Shown here piece by piece: positions 1 through 9,700 of a stretch of DNA of 64,000 bases (within the stretch, counting starts at the first letter, position 1; each line of letters opens with the position of its first letter). Below the pieces are notes generated by a model. The model had not been told where the DNA came from, searched no databases, and was given only the letters and a program-made list of their open reading frames with translations. The DNA lies in the NCBI GenBank assembly GCA_001664505.1, contig CP011806.1, positions 2,296,487 to 2,360,486 on the forward strand, read 5' to 3'. The translations under genes and the position numbers were made by a program. This DNA is from Acidobacteria bacterium Mor1. Its GTDB lineage: Bacteria; Acidobacteriota; Polarisedimenticolia; Polarisedimenticolales; Polarisedimenticolaceae.

Positions 1-93
1 ATTCCCGCGGGTTCAGCAGGGCTGCGGGCCTATCCGGGGTTACTCTCGGGCTTCACTGCGGCGCTCCGGCGCACGCCCGGCAGCGAGGCTCAG

Positions 94-810
94 ATGAACG
101 ACAGCTCCAGCGGAAGACGCAATTCCTCAGGTCAGCCGATCGGCTTCGACGTCCCGGGCTGGGAGCCCTGCCCCGCCCCCGACGGCCGGGTGCTCGAGGG
201 GCGCTTCTGCAGATTGGAACCGGTGGATGTCGAGGCCCACGCCGACACCCTGTTCGAGGAACTGCACCGCGGCCCCCAGGACGGCTGGACCTACCTGTTC
301 GAGGGGCCCTACCCCGACATCGAGACCTACCGCGCGTGGATGCGATCTTTCTGCCTCGGCCGGGATCCGCTGTTCTACGCCATCGTCGTCGACGGCCGCC
401 CCCTGGGGGTCGCCGCATACCTGCGCATCGCTCCCCAGCACGGCTCCATCGAGGTCGGCCACATTCACTACGCTCCGGCGCTGCGCCGCACGCCGGCGGC
501 TACCGAGGCGATGTACCTGATGATGCGCCACGCCTTCGACGACCTGGGCTACCGGCGCTACGAGTGGAAGTGCGACGCCCTCAACGCCGGCTCGCGCCGG
601 GCCGCCGATCGCTTCGGCTTCCAGTACGAGGGCACCTTTCGCCAGGCGCTGATCTACCGCGGCCGCAACCGGGACACCGCCTGGTTCTCGCTGCTCGACC
701 GGGAATGGCCCGAGCGGCGGCGGGTCTTCGAGGCATGGCTGGCCCCGGAGAACTTCGACGCCGACGGGCGGCAGCGCCAGCGCCTGGGCGAGGCCGGCTC
801 CAGCGACTGA
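94..810 (+). CDS. GNAT-family N-acetyltransferase (RimJ/RimL type)
   Basis: Predicted cytoplasmic acetyl-CoA-dependent N-acetyltransferase of 238 residues. The GNAT fold spans about residues 35-205: an N-terminal LEPVDVEAHADTLFEEL segment, a central strand with GVAAYLRI, an acetyl-CoA-loop region near RRTPAATEAMYLMMRHAF, and the C-terminal RimJ/RimL signature ALNAGSRRAADRFGFQYEG. The family acetylates ribosomal protein N-termini, other proteins or small amines; the substrate here cannot be told. The ATG at 94 is chosen because GAGG at 85-88 lies five bases before it, although the frame stays open to the window edge. It converges on the outer-membrane gene with a 16-base gap. A longer protein starting outside the window cannot be excluded. 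Confidence 0.88.
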   Translation: MNDSSSGRRNSSGQPIGFDVPGWEPCPAPDGRVLEGRFCRLEPVDVEAHADTLFEELHRGPQDGWTYLFEGPYPDIETYRAWMRSFCLGRDPLFYAIVVDGRPLGVAAYLRIAPQHGSIEVGHIHYAPALRRTPAATEAMYLMMRHAFDDLGYRRYEWKCDALNAGSRRAADRFGFQYEGTFRQALIYRGRNRDTAWFSLLDREWPERRRVFEAWLAPENFDADGRQRQRLGEAGSSD

Positions 811-826
811 AGCCGAGCCTCGAAGA

Positions 827-1426
827 CTAGAAGCGCACCGAGGCTCCGACCAACACCTCGACCGGGTCGATTCCCAGCACGTTGGAGTTCGCCTCGGGGG
901 ATAGCTCCATCTGCAGGTAGCGCAGTTGGGCATTGAACGACCAGCCGGATTCGCCACCCGGCACGTTGACGCCGAAACCCGCCCCGAAGATCAACTCGTC
1001 GTCGACGGGGGCACCGGGAGACATGCCCACCGGCTGGATGTCATCCCAGAGCATGTAGCCCAGCACGGGACCGGCGAACAGATCGACCTTCTCATTGCCG
1101 AAGTGGAAGTTGACGGCGCCGAGAATCCGGATGCCCTCGACGTCCCCGTCGTCCATGTCCGGCTGCCCGGGTTCCATGAAGATCAGCTCCGATTCGAACA
1201 GGCCCAGGGCCGGCTCGACGCCGATCGAATCGGTGACCATGAACTCGAGCCCTGCCTCGAAACCGAGGCTCTCGTCCAGTTCGGTGGTCTCCCCGCCCCC
1301 CGGATCGAAATCCGAGGTGGGCATGCTGTAGACCAGGTTGAAACGGAACGCCCGGTCACCTTCGGCCCAGGCGGTTCCGCCAGCCAGCAGGACGAGAATC
1401 AGGGCCAGGGCCCATCGTGAACGCAT
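827..1426 (-). CDS. Outer-membrane beta-barrel protein (OmpW/porin-like)
   Basis: A 199-residue exported protein. Residues 1-21 form a Sec signal peptide ending TAWA. The rest alternates polar and hydrophobic residues in short strands (FRFNLVYSM, GFEAGLEFMV, GIRILGAVNFHFG, KVDLFAGPVLGYML, SFNAQLRYLQMEL) and ends in a C-terminal Phe (VGASVRF), the usual BAM-recognition end of outer-membrane barrels. Length and strand count fit a small eight-stranded barrel of the OmpW/OmpA-like class. The ATG is preceded by AAAGGAG about seven bases upstream. No ligand or transport substrate can be assigned. It is transcribed away from the small membrane protein at 1553. Confidence 0.8.
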   Translation of the reverse strand: MRSRWALALILVLLAGGTAWAEGDRAFRFNLVYSMPTSDFDPGGGETTELDESLGFEAGLEFMVTDSIGVEPALGLFESELIFMEPGQPDMDDGDVEGIRILGAVNFHFGNEKVDLFAGPVLGYMLWDDIQPVGMSPGAPVDDELIFGAGFGVNVPGGESGWSFNAQLRYLQMELSPEANSNVLGIDPVEVLVGASVRF

Positions 1427-1552
1427 CGGTTTTCTCCTTTCGATCCCGTATCTGGTCGCAGGATACCCGGGCCGGTTCAGACGGTGCGGTCGAAATCCCT
1501 GAAAAATCTCCCCCTCGTCTTTCGGGCTCCGGGAGCCTATAATCGGAGGGTT

Positions 1553-1762
1553 ATGTCAGACGCATCCAAATCAAGAGCCCTGCTGTTCGGACTTCTGACC
1601 GGGATCGGTGTCGGCGCCGCCGCGGCCTACTGGGCCGTCACCCGGCGCAAGACCGCGCCTCAGTCCCCCTACGCCCGTTTCGGCGCGCCCCGCCGGCCGA
1701 CCAAGCGGGTCTACAAGGACATGAGCCGCCGTCTGGACCGCATGCGCGACGCCGGCCTCTAG
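1553..1762 (+). CDS. Small single-pass membrane protein, YtxH-like
   Basis: A 69-residue protein with one N-terminal transmembrane helix (about residues 8-27, ALLFGLLTGIGVGAAAAYWA) followed by a basic, proline-rich cytoplasmic tail (TRRK, RRPTKR, SRRLDRMRD). The layout, a glycine-rich helix directly followed by basic residues, resembles YtxH-type small proteins, but similarity is weak. The frame is open further upstream; the ATG at 1553 is preferred because GGAGGG ends two to three bases before it and the protein-like pattern starts there. A TATAAT hexamer at 1538-1543 sits close to the start, so a very short leader is possible. Function unknown. Confidence 0.6.
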   Translation: MSDASKSRALLFGLLTGIGVGAAAAYWAVTRRKTAPQSPYARFGAPRRPTKRVYKDMSRRLDRMRDAGL

Positions 1763-1856
1763 GGCCGCAGCGAGCAGCAAACGGATACTCCCTGCTCCCG
1801 CCAGGAGCGGGCCCCGTGCTACAGGCCTGCGTCCGACCCTCCCGACCGGGCCGCGC

Positions 1857-2429
1857 CTAGAGTTCCAACTCCCCCGCAATACCCCGCAGCGCCTCGAGGC
1901 AGAACTCGATGTGAGCGTCGAGTTCCAGCTCCAGGTCCGCGGCTCCCTCGCGGATGTCCTCCCGGTTGACGCTGGCGGCGAAGGCCTTGGCCTTCATCTT
2001 CTTCTTCACCGACTTGACCTTGACCTCGGCCAGGGACTTACCCGGTGTGACCAGCGCGCAGGCGGTCAGGAACCCACACAACTCGTCGCAGGCAAAGAGC
2101 GCCTTCTCCAGATCGCTGTCCCGGGTGACCCCGGTGTAGGGAGCGTGAGACATGATCGCCCGGCGGAACCACTCGGGGTATCCCTTCTGCTCCAGGATCT
2201 CCGAACCGCGGTAGGGATGATCTTCGAGGGACGGCCAACGCTCGTAGTCGAAGTCGTGAAGCAATCCGACGAGACCCCATGAGTCGGGGTCACCCCCGTA
2301 GCGGGGCGCGTAGGCCCGCATGGCTGCCTCGACGGCGTAGGCGTGCTTGAGCAGCCCCGGTTTCTCGGTGTACTCGCGAAGCAGGGAGAGGGCGTCGGCG
2401 CGAGACGGCAGGCCGGCGGAATCGGTCAT
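1857..2429 (-). CDS. HD-domain (HDIG-type) predicted hydrolase
   Basis: A 190-residue cytoplasmic HD-superfamily protein, a metal-dependent phosphohydrolase fold. Visible metal-site elements are LLKHAYAVEAAMRAY (first His), GLLHDFDYE (the HD pair) and DHPYRGSEILEQKG followed by AIMSHAPYTG. A lysine-rich stretch (VKVKSVKKKMKAKAF) and an acidic end (LELELDAHIEF) follow. This is the compact stand-alone HDIG form, usually annotated as a predicted hydrolase of unknown substrate. The ATG at 2429 is chosen over an upstream in-frame start because AGAGGTGACC directly precedes it. The neighbouring rhodanese-methyltransferase gene is on the same strand with a gap of 76 bases. Confidence 0.85.
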   Translation of the reverse strand: MTDSAGLPSRADALSLLREYTEKPGLLKHAYAVEAAMRAYAPRYGGDPDSWGLVGLLHDFDYERWPSLEDHPYRGSEILEQKGYPEWFRRAIMSHAPYTGVTRDSDLEKALFACDELCGFLTACALVTPGKSLAEVKVKSVKKKMKAKAFAASVNREDIREGAADLELELDAHIEFCLEALRGIAGELEL

Positions 2430-2505
2430 GGTCACCTCTGAGTGGTTGGCCCGTCCATTGTAACGGGGCAAACACGTGACCGGTGTGACCAGCCGGGGCG
2501 CTACG

Positions 2506-3387
2506 CTAGGGCTTGCGGGCGACGATGCCGGCCACGGCGCGATCGGGACCGCCGTGGCGCGAGGGCCCGACCAGTTCGCGGTAGCGCAGGACTTCCCAGT
2601 CGGCGAACAGCTTCTTCAACTCACCCGGCTCGAGCAGGTATTCCGGACGCTTCGGCCGGCCCAGCCGCGCCTGTTCACTGGTGAAGGTCTGGTAGACCAC
2701 CACGCCGCCGGGGCGCACCCCGTCGCGGATGTCGTTGAACAGCGGCCGGTAGAGGAAGTTGAACACCATGATCACGTCGTAGGCGTCGATCGGCACGATG
2801 TAGGTGCCATCCTCGACGTTGCCGACCACCGCGCGAATCGGAGCACCCAAGCGGCGCGCCGCGGTCCGGGCGGTAGCGACCGCCTGGGGATCGGCATCCA
2901 CCCCGTCGACGTCGAAGCCACGGGTCGCCAGGTAGATCGCGTTGCGCCCCTCGCCCATGGCGATGTCGAGGGCGGTCCCGCGAGGCAACAGGTCGAAGTT
3001 GTCGATCAGGAAACTGGAGGGAGCGATGCCGTGGCGGTGAGGACCGATCTCGGCCGACGGCGGCCCCGCAGACAACGGGCCCGGCCAGATCGACAGACCG
3101 CCGTTGACGTTGAACAGGGTCGCGAAGCCGTGCTCGGCCAGCAGCTGGCAGGCGGACACGCTGCGAATGCCGTGCTCGCAGATCACCGCCACCGGGATGC
3201 CGCTGTTGGGCACCTCGGGGATGCGCTGCTCAAGTTCGTGGAGCGGAATCAGGTGAGCCCCGGGCACGTGGGCGTTGACGAACTCCGGTTCGGTCCGCAC
3301 ATCGAGCACGACGATGGGATCTCCCATCGCCAGCTTCCGGTACAGTTCTCCGCCGTCGATGGACGCGAAGCGCTTTTCTCGCACCAA
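2506..3387 (-). CDS. Rhodanese domain fused to SAM-dependent methyltransferase (TehB-like)
   Basis: A two-domain cytoplasmic protein of 293 residues. Residues 1-105 form a rhodanese domain (VLDVRTEPEFVNAHVPGAH, then the active-site loop CEHGIRS with Cys at about 70). Residues 115-290 form a class I methyltransferase: glycine motif LDIAMGEGRNAIYLATRG, an acidic SAM-ribose strand VDGVDAD, and the PGGVVVYQTF motif after strand 5. The second half resembles TehB-like chalcogen or thiopurine methyltransferases, so a sulfur, selenium or tellurium substrate handed from the rhodanese Cys is plausible but inferred. The start is a TTG at 3387 or the adjacent GTG at 3384; no strong ribosome-binding site separates them. 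Confidence 0.85.
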   Translation of the reverse strand: MVREKRFASIDGGELYRKLAMGDPIVVLDVRTEPEFVNAHVPGAHLIPLHELEQRIPEVPNSGIPVAVICEHGIRSVSACQLLAEHGFATLFNVNGGLSIWPGPLSAGPPSAEIGPHRHGIAPSSFLIDNFDLLPRGTALDIAMGEGRNAIYLATRGFDVDGVDADPQAVATARTAARRLGAPIRAVVGNVEDGTYIVPIDAYDVIMVFNFLYRPLFNDIRDGVRPGGVVVYQTFTSEQARLGRPKRPEYLLEPGELKKLFADWEVLRYRELVGPSRHGGPDRAVAGIVARKP

Positions 3388-3523
3388 GGGGCTCGAGCCT
3401 CGAATTTCCTGGATTTCCGGGGGGCGCGGGGACCGTGGGGGGAACCGCGCGGGACCGGGTGAATATAGCGAATGGCCGGGCCCGGCGCACGTCGCCCGCC
3501 CCGGCCGCCGGGAAGCCCCGAAA

Positions 3524-4204
3524 CTAGCGCAAAACCCGGTATCTCAGGTAGATCTCATCCCCTTCCCGGGTCAGATCGGCAAGCTCCAGCCGGGTCTGGT
3601 CGGCCATGGCGAAGCCCGGCCCCTCCAGCAGGGTCGGAGCCTCCCGGCCGCCCAGGAGCGAGGGCGCCACGGTGATGAACAGCTCGTCGAGCAGATCCGC
3701 CTGGGCCAGCGCCCAGTTGAGCTCTCCACCACCCTCGGCCAGCAATTGCTCGACGCCCCGCTCGTGGAGCCGCTCCAGCAGTGCCGCCATATCTACCCGG
3801 CCCGACCCGACTCTCCAGACTTCCGCCTTGCCCTCGAGAGCAGCGACCCGCTCGGCCGGCGCCTCGTCGACAGTGGCGACGATCAGGCTGTCCGCCCGCT
3901 CCGGGTTGAAGAATCCGGAGTCGGGATCCACCGACAAGCTGCCACTGACCAGCACGTGCACCAGTTCGCGCTGCTTGCCCAGGGACTCCCGGTAGGCCTG
4001 CATCTCGGCGTCCCGCACGTGGAGTGGCGGATCGTCTGCCCGCAGGGTTCCGGCACCGATCAGCACCGCGTCCGCCCGGGCCCGCAGCCGGTCCATGTTC
4101 TTCTTGTCGAAGGCGGAGGTGAACTTCGGGTACTCGCGGGCCGCCGAGGTGATCTTCCCGTCGGCGGTCATCGCCATGTTGAGGTAGACGTGGGGGCGCT
4201 TCAT
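3524..4204 (-). CDS. RibD C-terminal (dihydrofolate-reductase fold) reductase
   Basis: A 226-residue stand-alone reductase with the RibD C-terminal / DHFR fold. The family reduces the ribosyl chain of pyrimidine intermediates of riboflavin synthesis, or related substrates, with NADPH. Diagnostic segments are YLNMAMTADGKITSA at the N terminus, ADAVLIGAGTLRADDPPL (substrate and phosphate contacts), VHVLVSGSLSVDPDSGFF, the dinucleotide segment LLAEGGGELNWALAQADLLDELFITVAP and LLGG near the end. There is no deaminase domain and no other rib gene nearby, so it may be a diaminohydroxyphosphoribosylamino-pyrimidine reductase or a paralogue with another substrate. The ATG at 4204 starts the conserved fold and has AGGAG 10-14 bases upstream. 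Confidence 0.85.
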   Translation of the reverse strand: MKRPHVYLNMAMTADGKITSAAREYPKFTSAFDKKNMDRLRARADAVLIGAGTLRADDPPLHVRDAEMQAYRESLGKQRELVHVLVSGSLSVDPDSGFFNPERADSLIVATVDEAPAERVAALEGKAEVWRVGSGRVDMAALLERLHERGVEQLLAEGGGELNWALAQADLLDELFITVAPSLLGGREAPTLLEGPGFAMADQTRLELADLTREGDEIYLRYRVLR

Positions 4205-4442
4205 TGGATCTGGGCTCCTGCCGCCCTTTCCGGCGGGTCGGCATAGGGGAAGCATAGCGGCGCTCAGGGAGATGTCGAGCCGCGCGGGCCGGACTCCCCT
4301 GCTGCGTCCCCCCCGCGGCAGAGTCCGGACCATCGAAACTCCCGGGGCCTTCCTCGCGTTAGGCCCAACGAGACCCGGCGCTCACACCGGCGAGGTGCGC
4401 GCGCTCGAGGGGGCGGGCCGACCCGCCGGAGGGGGGATCGCG

Positions 4443-6662
4443 ATGAGCAGTTCGAATCGCAGCGGACGCAACCGGCCGGAATCTGGACTGCGGGCCGTGC
4501 CTGACCGCCCGGCCGCCACCCTGCGGGAGCAGGGCTTCAGCCTCGGGGATTGGACGGTCGAGCCACGGCGCAACCGGCTGGTCGGACCCGGCGGAGAAGA
4601 GCGCAAGCTGGATCCGCGGCTGATCGACGTGCTGATCGAACTGGCCTGCCGGCCCGGCGAGGTGTTCTCCCGGGACCAACTGCTGGAGAGTGTCTGGAAG
4701 GACGTGTTCGTCAGCGAGAACACCCTGTCCCAGGCGATCTCCCGGCTGCGGCGCGCCCTCGGAGACGACCGCAACGCTCCCCGCTACATCGAGACGATCA
4801 GCAAATCCGGGTACCGTCTGGTCGCCGAGGTCGCCTGGCCGGATCCCGCGGGACCGCTGCACGCGGTCCCCGCCGAAACCGCCGGCACCCACCGAGCGGA
4901 TCATCCAGCGGCGACGGCAACCCCGGCGCGGCGTTTCCCGGTAGCGGCCTACACCATCGCCGGAGCGGCGCTGATCGCGGTTGCCTTCGCCACCTGGTTC
5001 ATGTTGCCCCGGGAGATCGCGACATCTCCGCTTCCGGTTCATCCCGAGTCGACGCTGGTCGGCACCCAGTTCGAACCCTACCTCTCCCCCGACGGCAGCA
5101 CCCTGGCCTTTGCCTGGCAGGGGCCGGCCCAGGACAACTGGGATATCTGGGTCCACCCCATCGAGGGAGATGCCCCGGTGCGCCTGACCGACGATCCGGC
5201 AACCGAACGGCTGCCGGCCTGGTCTCCCGACGGAAAGTCGGTAGCGTTCGTTCGCTTCGACCCCGCCGGCGGCCAGTGCGGCATCTTTCGCCGGGCGATC
5301 CTCGGCGGCGCGACCGAACGGCTGGCCGACTGCGTTCGCGGAATGCGCTCGCTGACCTGGTCCCCCGACGGCTCGACCCTGTGCCTTACCGGCGCCGACG
5401 CCCCCGACGAGCCCCGGGGTCTGCGCCTGCTTCAGCTCGACAGCGGCGAGGTCACCCTGCTGACCACGCCACCAGAGGGGTCACGGGGAGATGACGACCC
5501 TGCTTTCTCTCCGGACGGCCGCTGGATCGCCTTCGAACGCCACCAGAGCCGCCATCGCCACGACCTGATGGTCGTGCCGGTTTCCGGCGGAGAACCCCGG
5601 CCCCTGACCGACGACGCCTGGGGACAGCTCCGCGGGCTCGACTGGACCGCCGACGGCAAGGCGGTGGTCATCGCCTCCAACCGCAGCGGAAGGTTCCTGC
5701 TGTGGCGTGTGCCCCTGGCCGGCGGAGAGCTCGAGCGGCTGCCGATCGAGGATGACTGGGTGACCCAACCGAGCCTGTCTCGCAGCGGTGGCCTGCTGAC
5801 CTATCGCACCTTCCGCGACGAGGTCGATGTCTGGGCCTATCCGGTGTCGGGTACGGCGGGTGCGCCGACCCGGCGAGTTCCCTCGACCCGCTCCGAACGG
5901 GAAGCGGCCTGGTCCCCCGACGGCCGCTCCATCGCGTTCATCTCCGACCGCTCGGGCACGGTGGAACTGTGGTCCTCGGCACCGGACGGCGGCGGCGCAC
6001 GGCGTCACACCGATCTGGCAGGCCCACTCCCCGCCTCACCGGCCTGGTCAGCCGACGGCGAGCGAATCGTCTACGACGCGGCGGTCTTCGGGCACTCGGA
6101 CCTGTGGGAAGTTCCCCGGGACGGAAGGAGGCCGGTACGTCTGACCGACCACCCGGCCGAGGACCGCAACGCGAGTTTCTCCCGGGACGGACGCCGGCTC
6201 TACTTCGCCTCGGACCGCAGCGGCAGCTGGCAGATCTGGCGCCGAAGCGTAGATGGTGGCGAAGCGGAGGTGCTGACCCGGGACGGCGGCTTCCTGGCCC
6301 AGGAATCCCCCGACGGGCGGGAACTGTTCTTCGTCAAACTGGACGAGCCGGGTATCTGGCGCATGCCGAGCAGCGGCGGCGACGCCGAGCGGCTCCCGCT
6401 GGACCTCGACCTGGGAGACTGGGGTGGCTGGACCGCCACCGACGAGGGCATCTACTTCGTGATGCGCCGCCCCAAGAGCGTCGGCTACTTCGCCTTCGCC
6501 GACGGCCAGGTCCAGACGGTCTTCGAGACCGAGAAGACCGTGCCCTATCTCTCACGCACCCTGTCCCTTTCCGCCGACGGGGACACCCTGCTGGTGTCGA
6601 TCATCGACCGCAGCGACGACGAGGTGATGCGGGTCCACGATCCCGAGGGCGTCCGCTTCTGA
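4443..6662 (+). CDS. Transmembrane winged-helix regulator with TolB-like propeller
   Basis: A 739-residue one-component membrane regulator. Residues 30-132 are an OmpR/PhoB-type winged helix (FSLGDWTVEPRRNRLVG, then LDVLIEL-like helix, WKDVFVSENTLSQAISRLRRALGD recognition helix and YIETISKSGYRLV wing). A single transmembrane helix lies at about 166-188. The outer part, 200-739, is a six- to seven-bladed TolB/WD40-like propeller with repeated SPDG or SADG blade motifs (LSPDGSTLAFAW, WSPDGKSVAFV and others). The layout is CadC-like: DNA binding in the cytoplasm, sensing outside. The ATG at 4443 follows GGAGGGGGG. It is divergent from the RibD-type reductase, with 238 bases between them. Ligand and targets are unknown. 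Confidence 0.88.
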   Translation: MSSSNRSGRNRPESGLRAVPDRPAATLREQGFSLGDWTVEPRRNRLVGPGGEERKLDPRLIDVLIELACRPGEVFSRDQLLESVWKDVFVSENTLSQAISRLRRALGDDRNAPRYIETISKSGYRLVAEVAWPDPAGPLHAVPAETAGTHRADHPAATATPARRFPVAAYTIAGAALIAVAFATWFMLPREIATSPLPVHPESTLVGTQFEPYLSPDGSTLAFAWQGPAQDNWDIWVHPIEGDAPVRLTDDPATERLPAWSPDGKSVAFVRFDPAGGQCGIFRRAILGGATERLADCVRGMRSLTWSPDGSTLCLTGADAPDEPRGLRLLQLDSGEVTLLTTPPEGSRGDDDPAFSPDGRWIAFERHQSRHRHDLMVVPVSGGEPRPLTDDAWGQLRGLDWTADGKAVVIASNRSGRFLLWRVPLAGGELERLPIEDDWVTQPSLSRSGGLLTYRTFRDEVDVWAYPVSGTAGAPTRRVPSTRSEREAAWSPDGRSIAFISDRSGTVELWSSAPDGGGARRHTDLAGPLPASPAWSADGERIVYDAAVFGHSDLWEVPRDGRRPVRLTDHPAEDRNASFSRDGRRLYFASDRSGSWQIWRRSVDGGEAEVLTRDGGFLAQESPDGRELFFVKLDEPGIWRMPSSGGDAERLPLDLDLGDWGGWTATDEGIYFVMRRPKSVGYFAFADGQVQTVFETEKTVPYLSRTLSLSADGDTLLVSIIDRSDDEVMRVHDPEGVRF

Positions 6663-6673
6663 CCGGCGGCGAA

Positions 6674-6708
6674 CCCGGCGGCGCGAACAGAACGAACGCG
6701 CCGCCGGG
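6674..6708. terminator. Perfect 12-bp hairpin between convergent genes
   Basis: CCCGGCGGCGCG at 6674-6685 and CGCGCCGCCGGG at 6697-6708 are exact reverse complements with an 11-base loop. The hairpin lies in the 56 bases between the winged-helix regulator and the FG-GAP protein, which converge, so it could stop transcription from both sides. There is no T tract on either side, so a Rho-independent mechanism is not certain. Confidence 0.55.
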
Positions 6709-6718
6709 AACCAATCGA

Positions 6719-9700
6719 TCAGGGACAGACCGCGCCGTTATCCACTCGCGGCAGACCGCCGGAACTGAGTCCGTAGTCTCCGGCCCCGCTCTCACGAACC
6801 AGGATGTAGTCCACCTGCCCGGGGTCGGGTCGTAGCGAGTCGAACTGGATCGCGGCGGCGTTGCCCGCACACTGAACCGGAGTGGCCGCTCCCAGGTCGA
6901 TCCGGGAGCCGGTCGATGCGACGTCGGCCAGATCTCCCCAGATCGCGTCGACCGGTCGAGCCAGGGTGGTGCCCGTGGGACAGGCGCTCGCCGGCTCGAA
7001 GTCGATGGAGGGATCGAGGCCGACCCCGGCGAGGGCCACCGTCACACAGACATCGGCGGCGCAAAACGCCTCCTGTCCGTCGGTGCGGCCGTCGCAGTCA
7101 TCGTCAGCGCCGTTACGACAACGTTCGACGGCGCCGGGGAACACCAGCGGGTCTTCGTCGTCGCAGTCTCCCGCGCAGACCGCGACCAGGTCACCGTCCA
7201 CGTCGAGTTCGTCGGCGGGAAGCTGGCTGTCACAGTCGTCGTCGAGTCCATTGCAGAGTTCGGCGGCGCCCGGGTTGCGGTTGCCGTCGTTGTCGTCGCA
7301 GTCGTTCTGGCACAGCGCGTAGCCGTCCCGGTCGACATCCGCCTCGGCGATCAGCAGCGATCCGTCGCAGTCCGAGTCGACACCGTCGCAGGTCTCCGGC
7401 GCACCGGGGAACGCCGTGGCCAAGAGCGGCGCGCAGTCGCAGGCGTCGCCGAAGCCATCGCCGTCGCTGTCCGCCCAACCCTGGCGCACGTCCCAGCTGC
7501 CGTCGCAAGCGGCGGTCGGTGGGCCGGCGATCTGCGGATCGCAAACGTCCCCGATACCGTCACCGTCCAGGTCGAGCTGATCGGCGTTGGCCTGGGCCGG
7601 GCAGTTGTCGCAGGCGTCTCCCCGGCCGTCTCCATCGGAGTCGTCGTCGCCACCGAAGGCGGGATCGACATCCGAGGCGACGAAGGGGCAGAGATCGAAG
7701 GGGTCGGCGAACCCGTCCCCGTCTCGATCGCCGGGCTGCATCAGGAACACGTGGACCGCACCGGCACCGCCGGCATCTCCGGGAGCGGACGTCAACAAGT
7801 CGGCGACGCCGTTCCCGTCGACGTCGCCGCCGGCAAGGGCGGCTCCGACGCGATCTCCGGAAGCACCGAGCACCCGGGCCCGAGCCGCCGGTTCGAGCAG
7901 TTGGAGATCCAGCAGGGATCCACGGCCGACGACGTTCAGCCCGACCACCCGGCCGGCCTGGGAGGCAGGACCGCTGGCCGCGTCCGCAGCACCGGCGACC
8001 AGCTCGGCGAAGCCCTCGCCGTCGAAGTCGGCCAGCAGCAACGCCTGGCCGTAGCCTCCGGCAAAGCTGCCGAGCACCGTGTGATCGAGACTTCCGTCGG
8101 TCACGTCGGTGGTCGTTCCCGGCAGCAGCATGGCGGCGCCCCGATGCAGGTAGAGCTTGCCCTGCCCGCCTAGTGCACCGGGCGCCGATAGCGCCAGGTC
8201 CGCCTTGCCGTCATCGTCGGCGTCGGCCATCACAACCTGAGCCGCGAGCCCGTCGCCGGCGGCAGCACCGTAGAGGGCGGCCACCCGGGAGAGCCCCAGC
8301 GCCAGGTCGAGCGGATCGCCGCTGTCGACGGCTGAATCCGGCTGCAGGTAGAGGACACCCGCTCCCGCCCGGGATACCGGACTGGCGTCGGGACCGCCGT
8401 AGGCCAGTTCGTCGAGGCCGTTGCCGTCGACATCCCCCATGGCGACCTGGGCCCCGAGGGCTCCCCCGGCGTCGGCGCCGAGGATGCGGGTGGTCACCGC
8501 CGCCGCCTCGAGCTGCAGCGGGAAGCTGTCGGTGAGCGGGACGAGATAGACCGCGCCCCGTCCGCTGGGCGGCAGCGCGCCGAAGCCGGGGGCACCGACC
8601 AGGACTTCGCCGAGATCGTCACCGTCCCAGCGCCCGAAGGCGATGGAACTTCCGAGATGATCTCCGGGGTTCTCTCCGTAGATCGTGACGTCGGCGTTCT
8701 GGGGGTCGATCGCCACCGCCCCCTCGCGCAGCGGTCCGAGGAAACCGAACACCGCGCCCTCCTCGGCACCGGCGGCCCGGGACCAGCGAGGACAACCGAC
8801 GAACAGATCGGTCTGCCCGTCCTCGTCGATGTCCCCGACGGCCAACGCCTCGCCACACCCGGCCGCCGACAGGTCCGAGAGGATCGACTCCGCCGGCTCG
8901 GCGGACAGATCCCGCTGGGCGGGGGCGCTGAGTGACGACAGATCTACCACGTGGACCCCGGCGTCCGGCGATGGAGCAGGCACCGTCAGCACCAGATCGA
9001 TCCGGCTGTCGCCGATCAGGTCCCCGGCGGCCAACGCCGGAGCGATGGCCGCGGAGCTGCCGGGGCCCAGGATCGTCAGGTCGGCGCTCTCGCTTGCGAG
9101 ATCGCTGTGGCGTTGCCGGGTACAGGCACTGGAGCAACCGTCGCCGTCGACGGCGTTGCCGTCGTCGCAGGGTTCGCCCGGCTCGGGAACGCCGTTGCCG
9201 CAGAGCGCTGGGTCGCACAGGTCGCCGGCACCGTCGCCGTCGGCATCGAGCTGGCCCGCATTGGCCACGTAGAGACAGTTGTCGCTCACGTCGGCGATAC
9301 CGTCCCCGTCCCGGTCGAGGGAGTAGATCTCGGTCTTGGCCGTTTCGGTATTGCCGTCGCTGTCGACGGCGTAGAAGCGAAGGGTGGTGTCTCCGTTGAG
9401 CACCAGGTCGGCGACCCCCGTGGGGAAGTACAGCACACCCGGCTCACCGGGCACCGGATCGAGGGCGCCGAAGCGCACGTAGAGATCCGCCGGTTCGTCG
9501 CTGCGCAGCTGCACGGCGATGCCGTCCTGCTGATACAGCCCGCCGGGAGGTGTCGCCTGGGTCGTGGGAGCGTCACCGTCGGCTACCAGGTAGTCCCCCA
9601 CCTGTCCGGAGATCGCCGCCAGCGCCGCCGGATCGCACGCGGCGGTGACGATGTCATCGACCAGGTCATCCATGCGGGCGGTCAGGTTCTGGATCTCACC

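Noticed and set aside
1-93. Possible 3' end of an upstream gene
   Set aside because: The frame is open in line with the acetyltransferase gene but shows no conserved pattern, and the ATG at 94 has its own ribosome-binding site.
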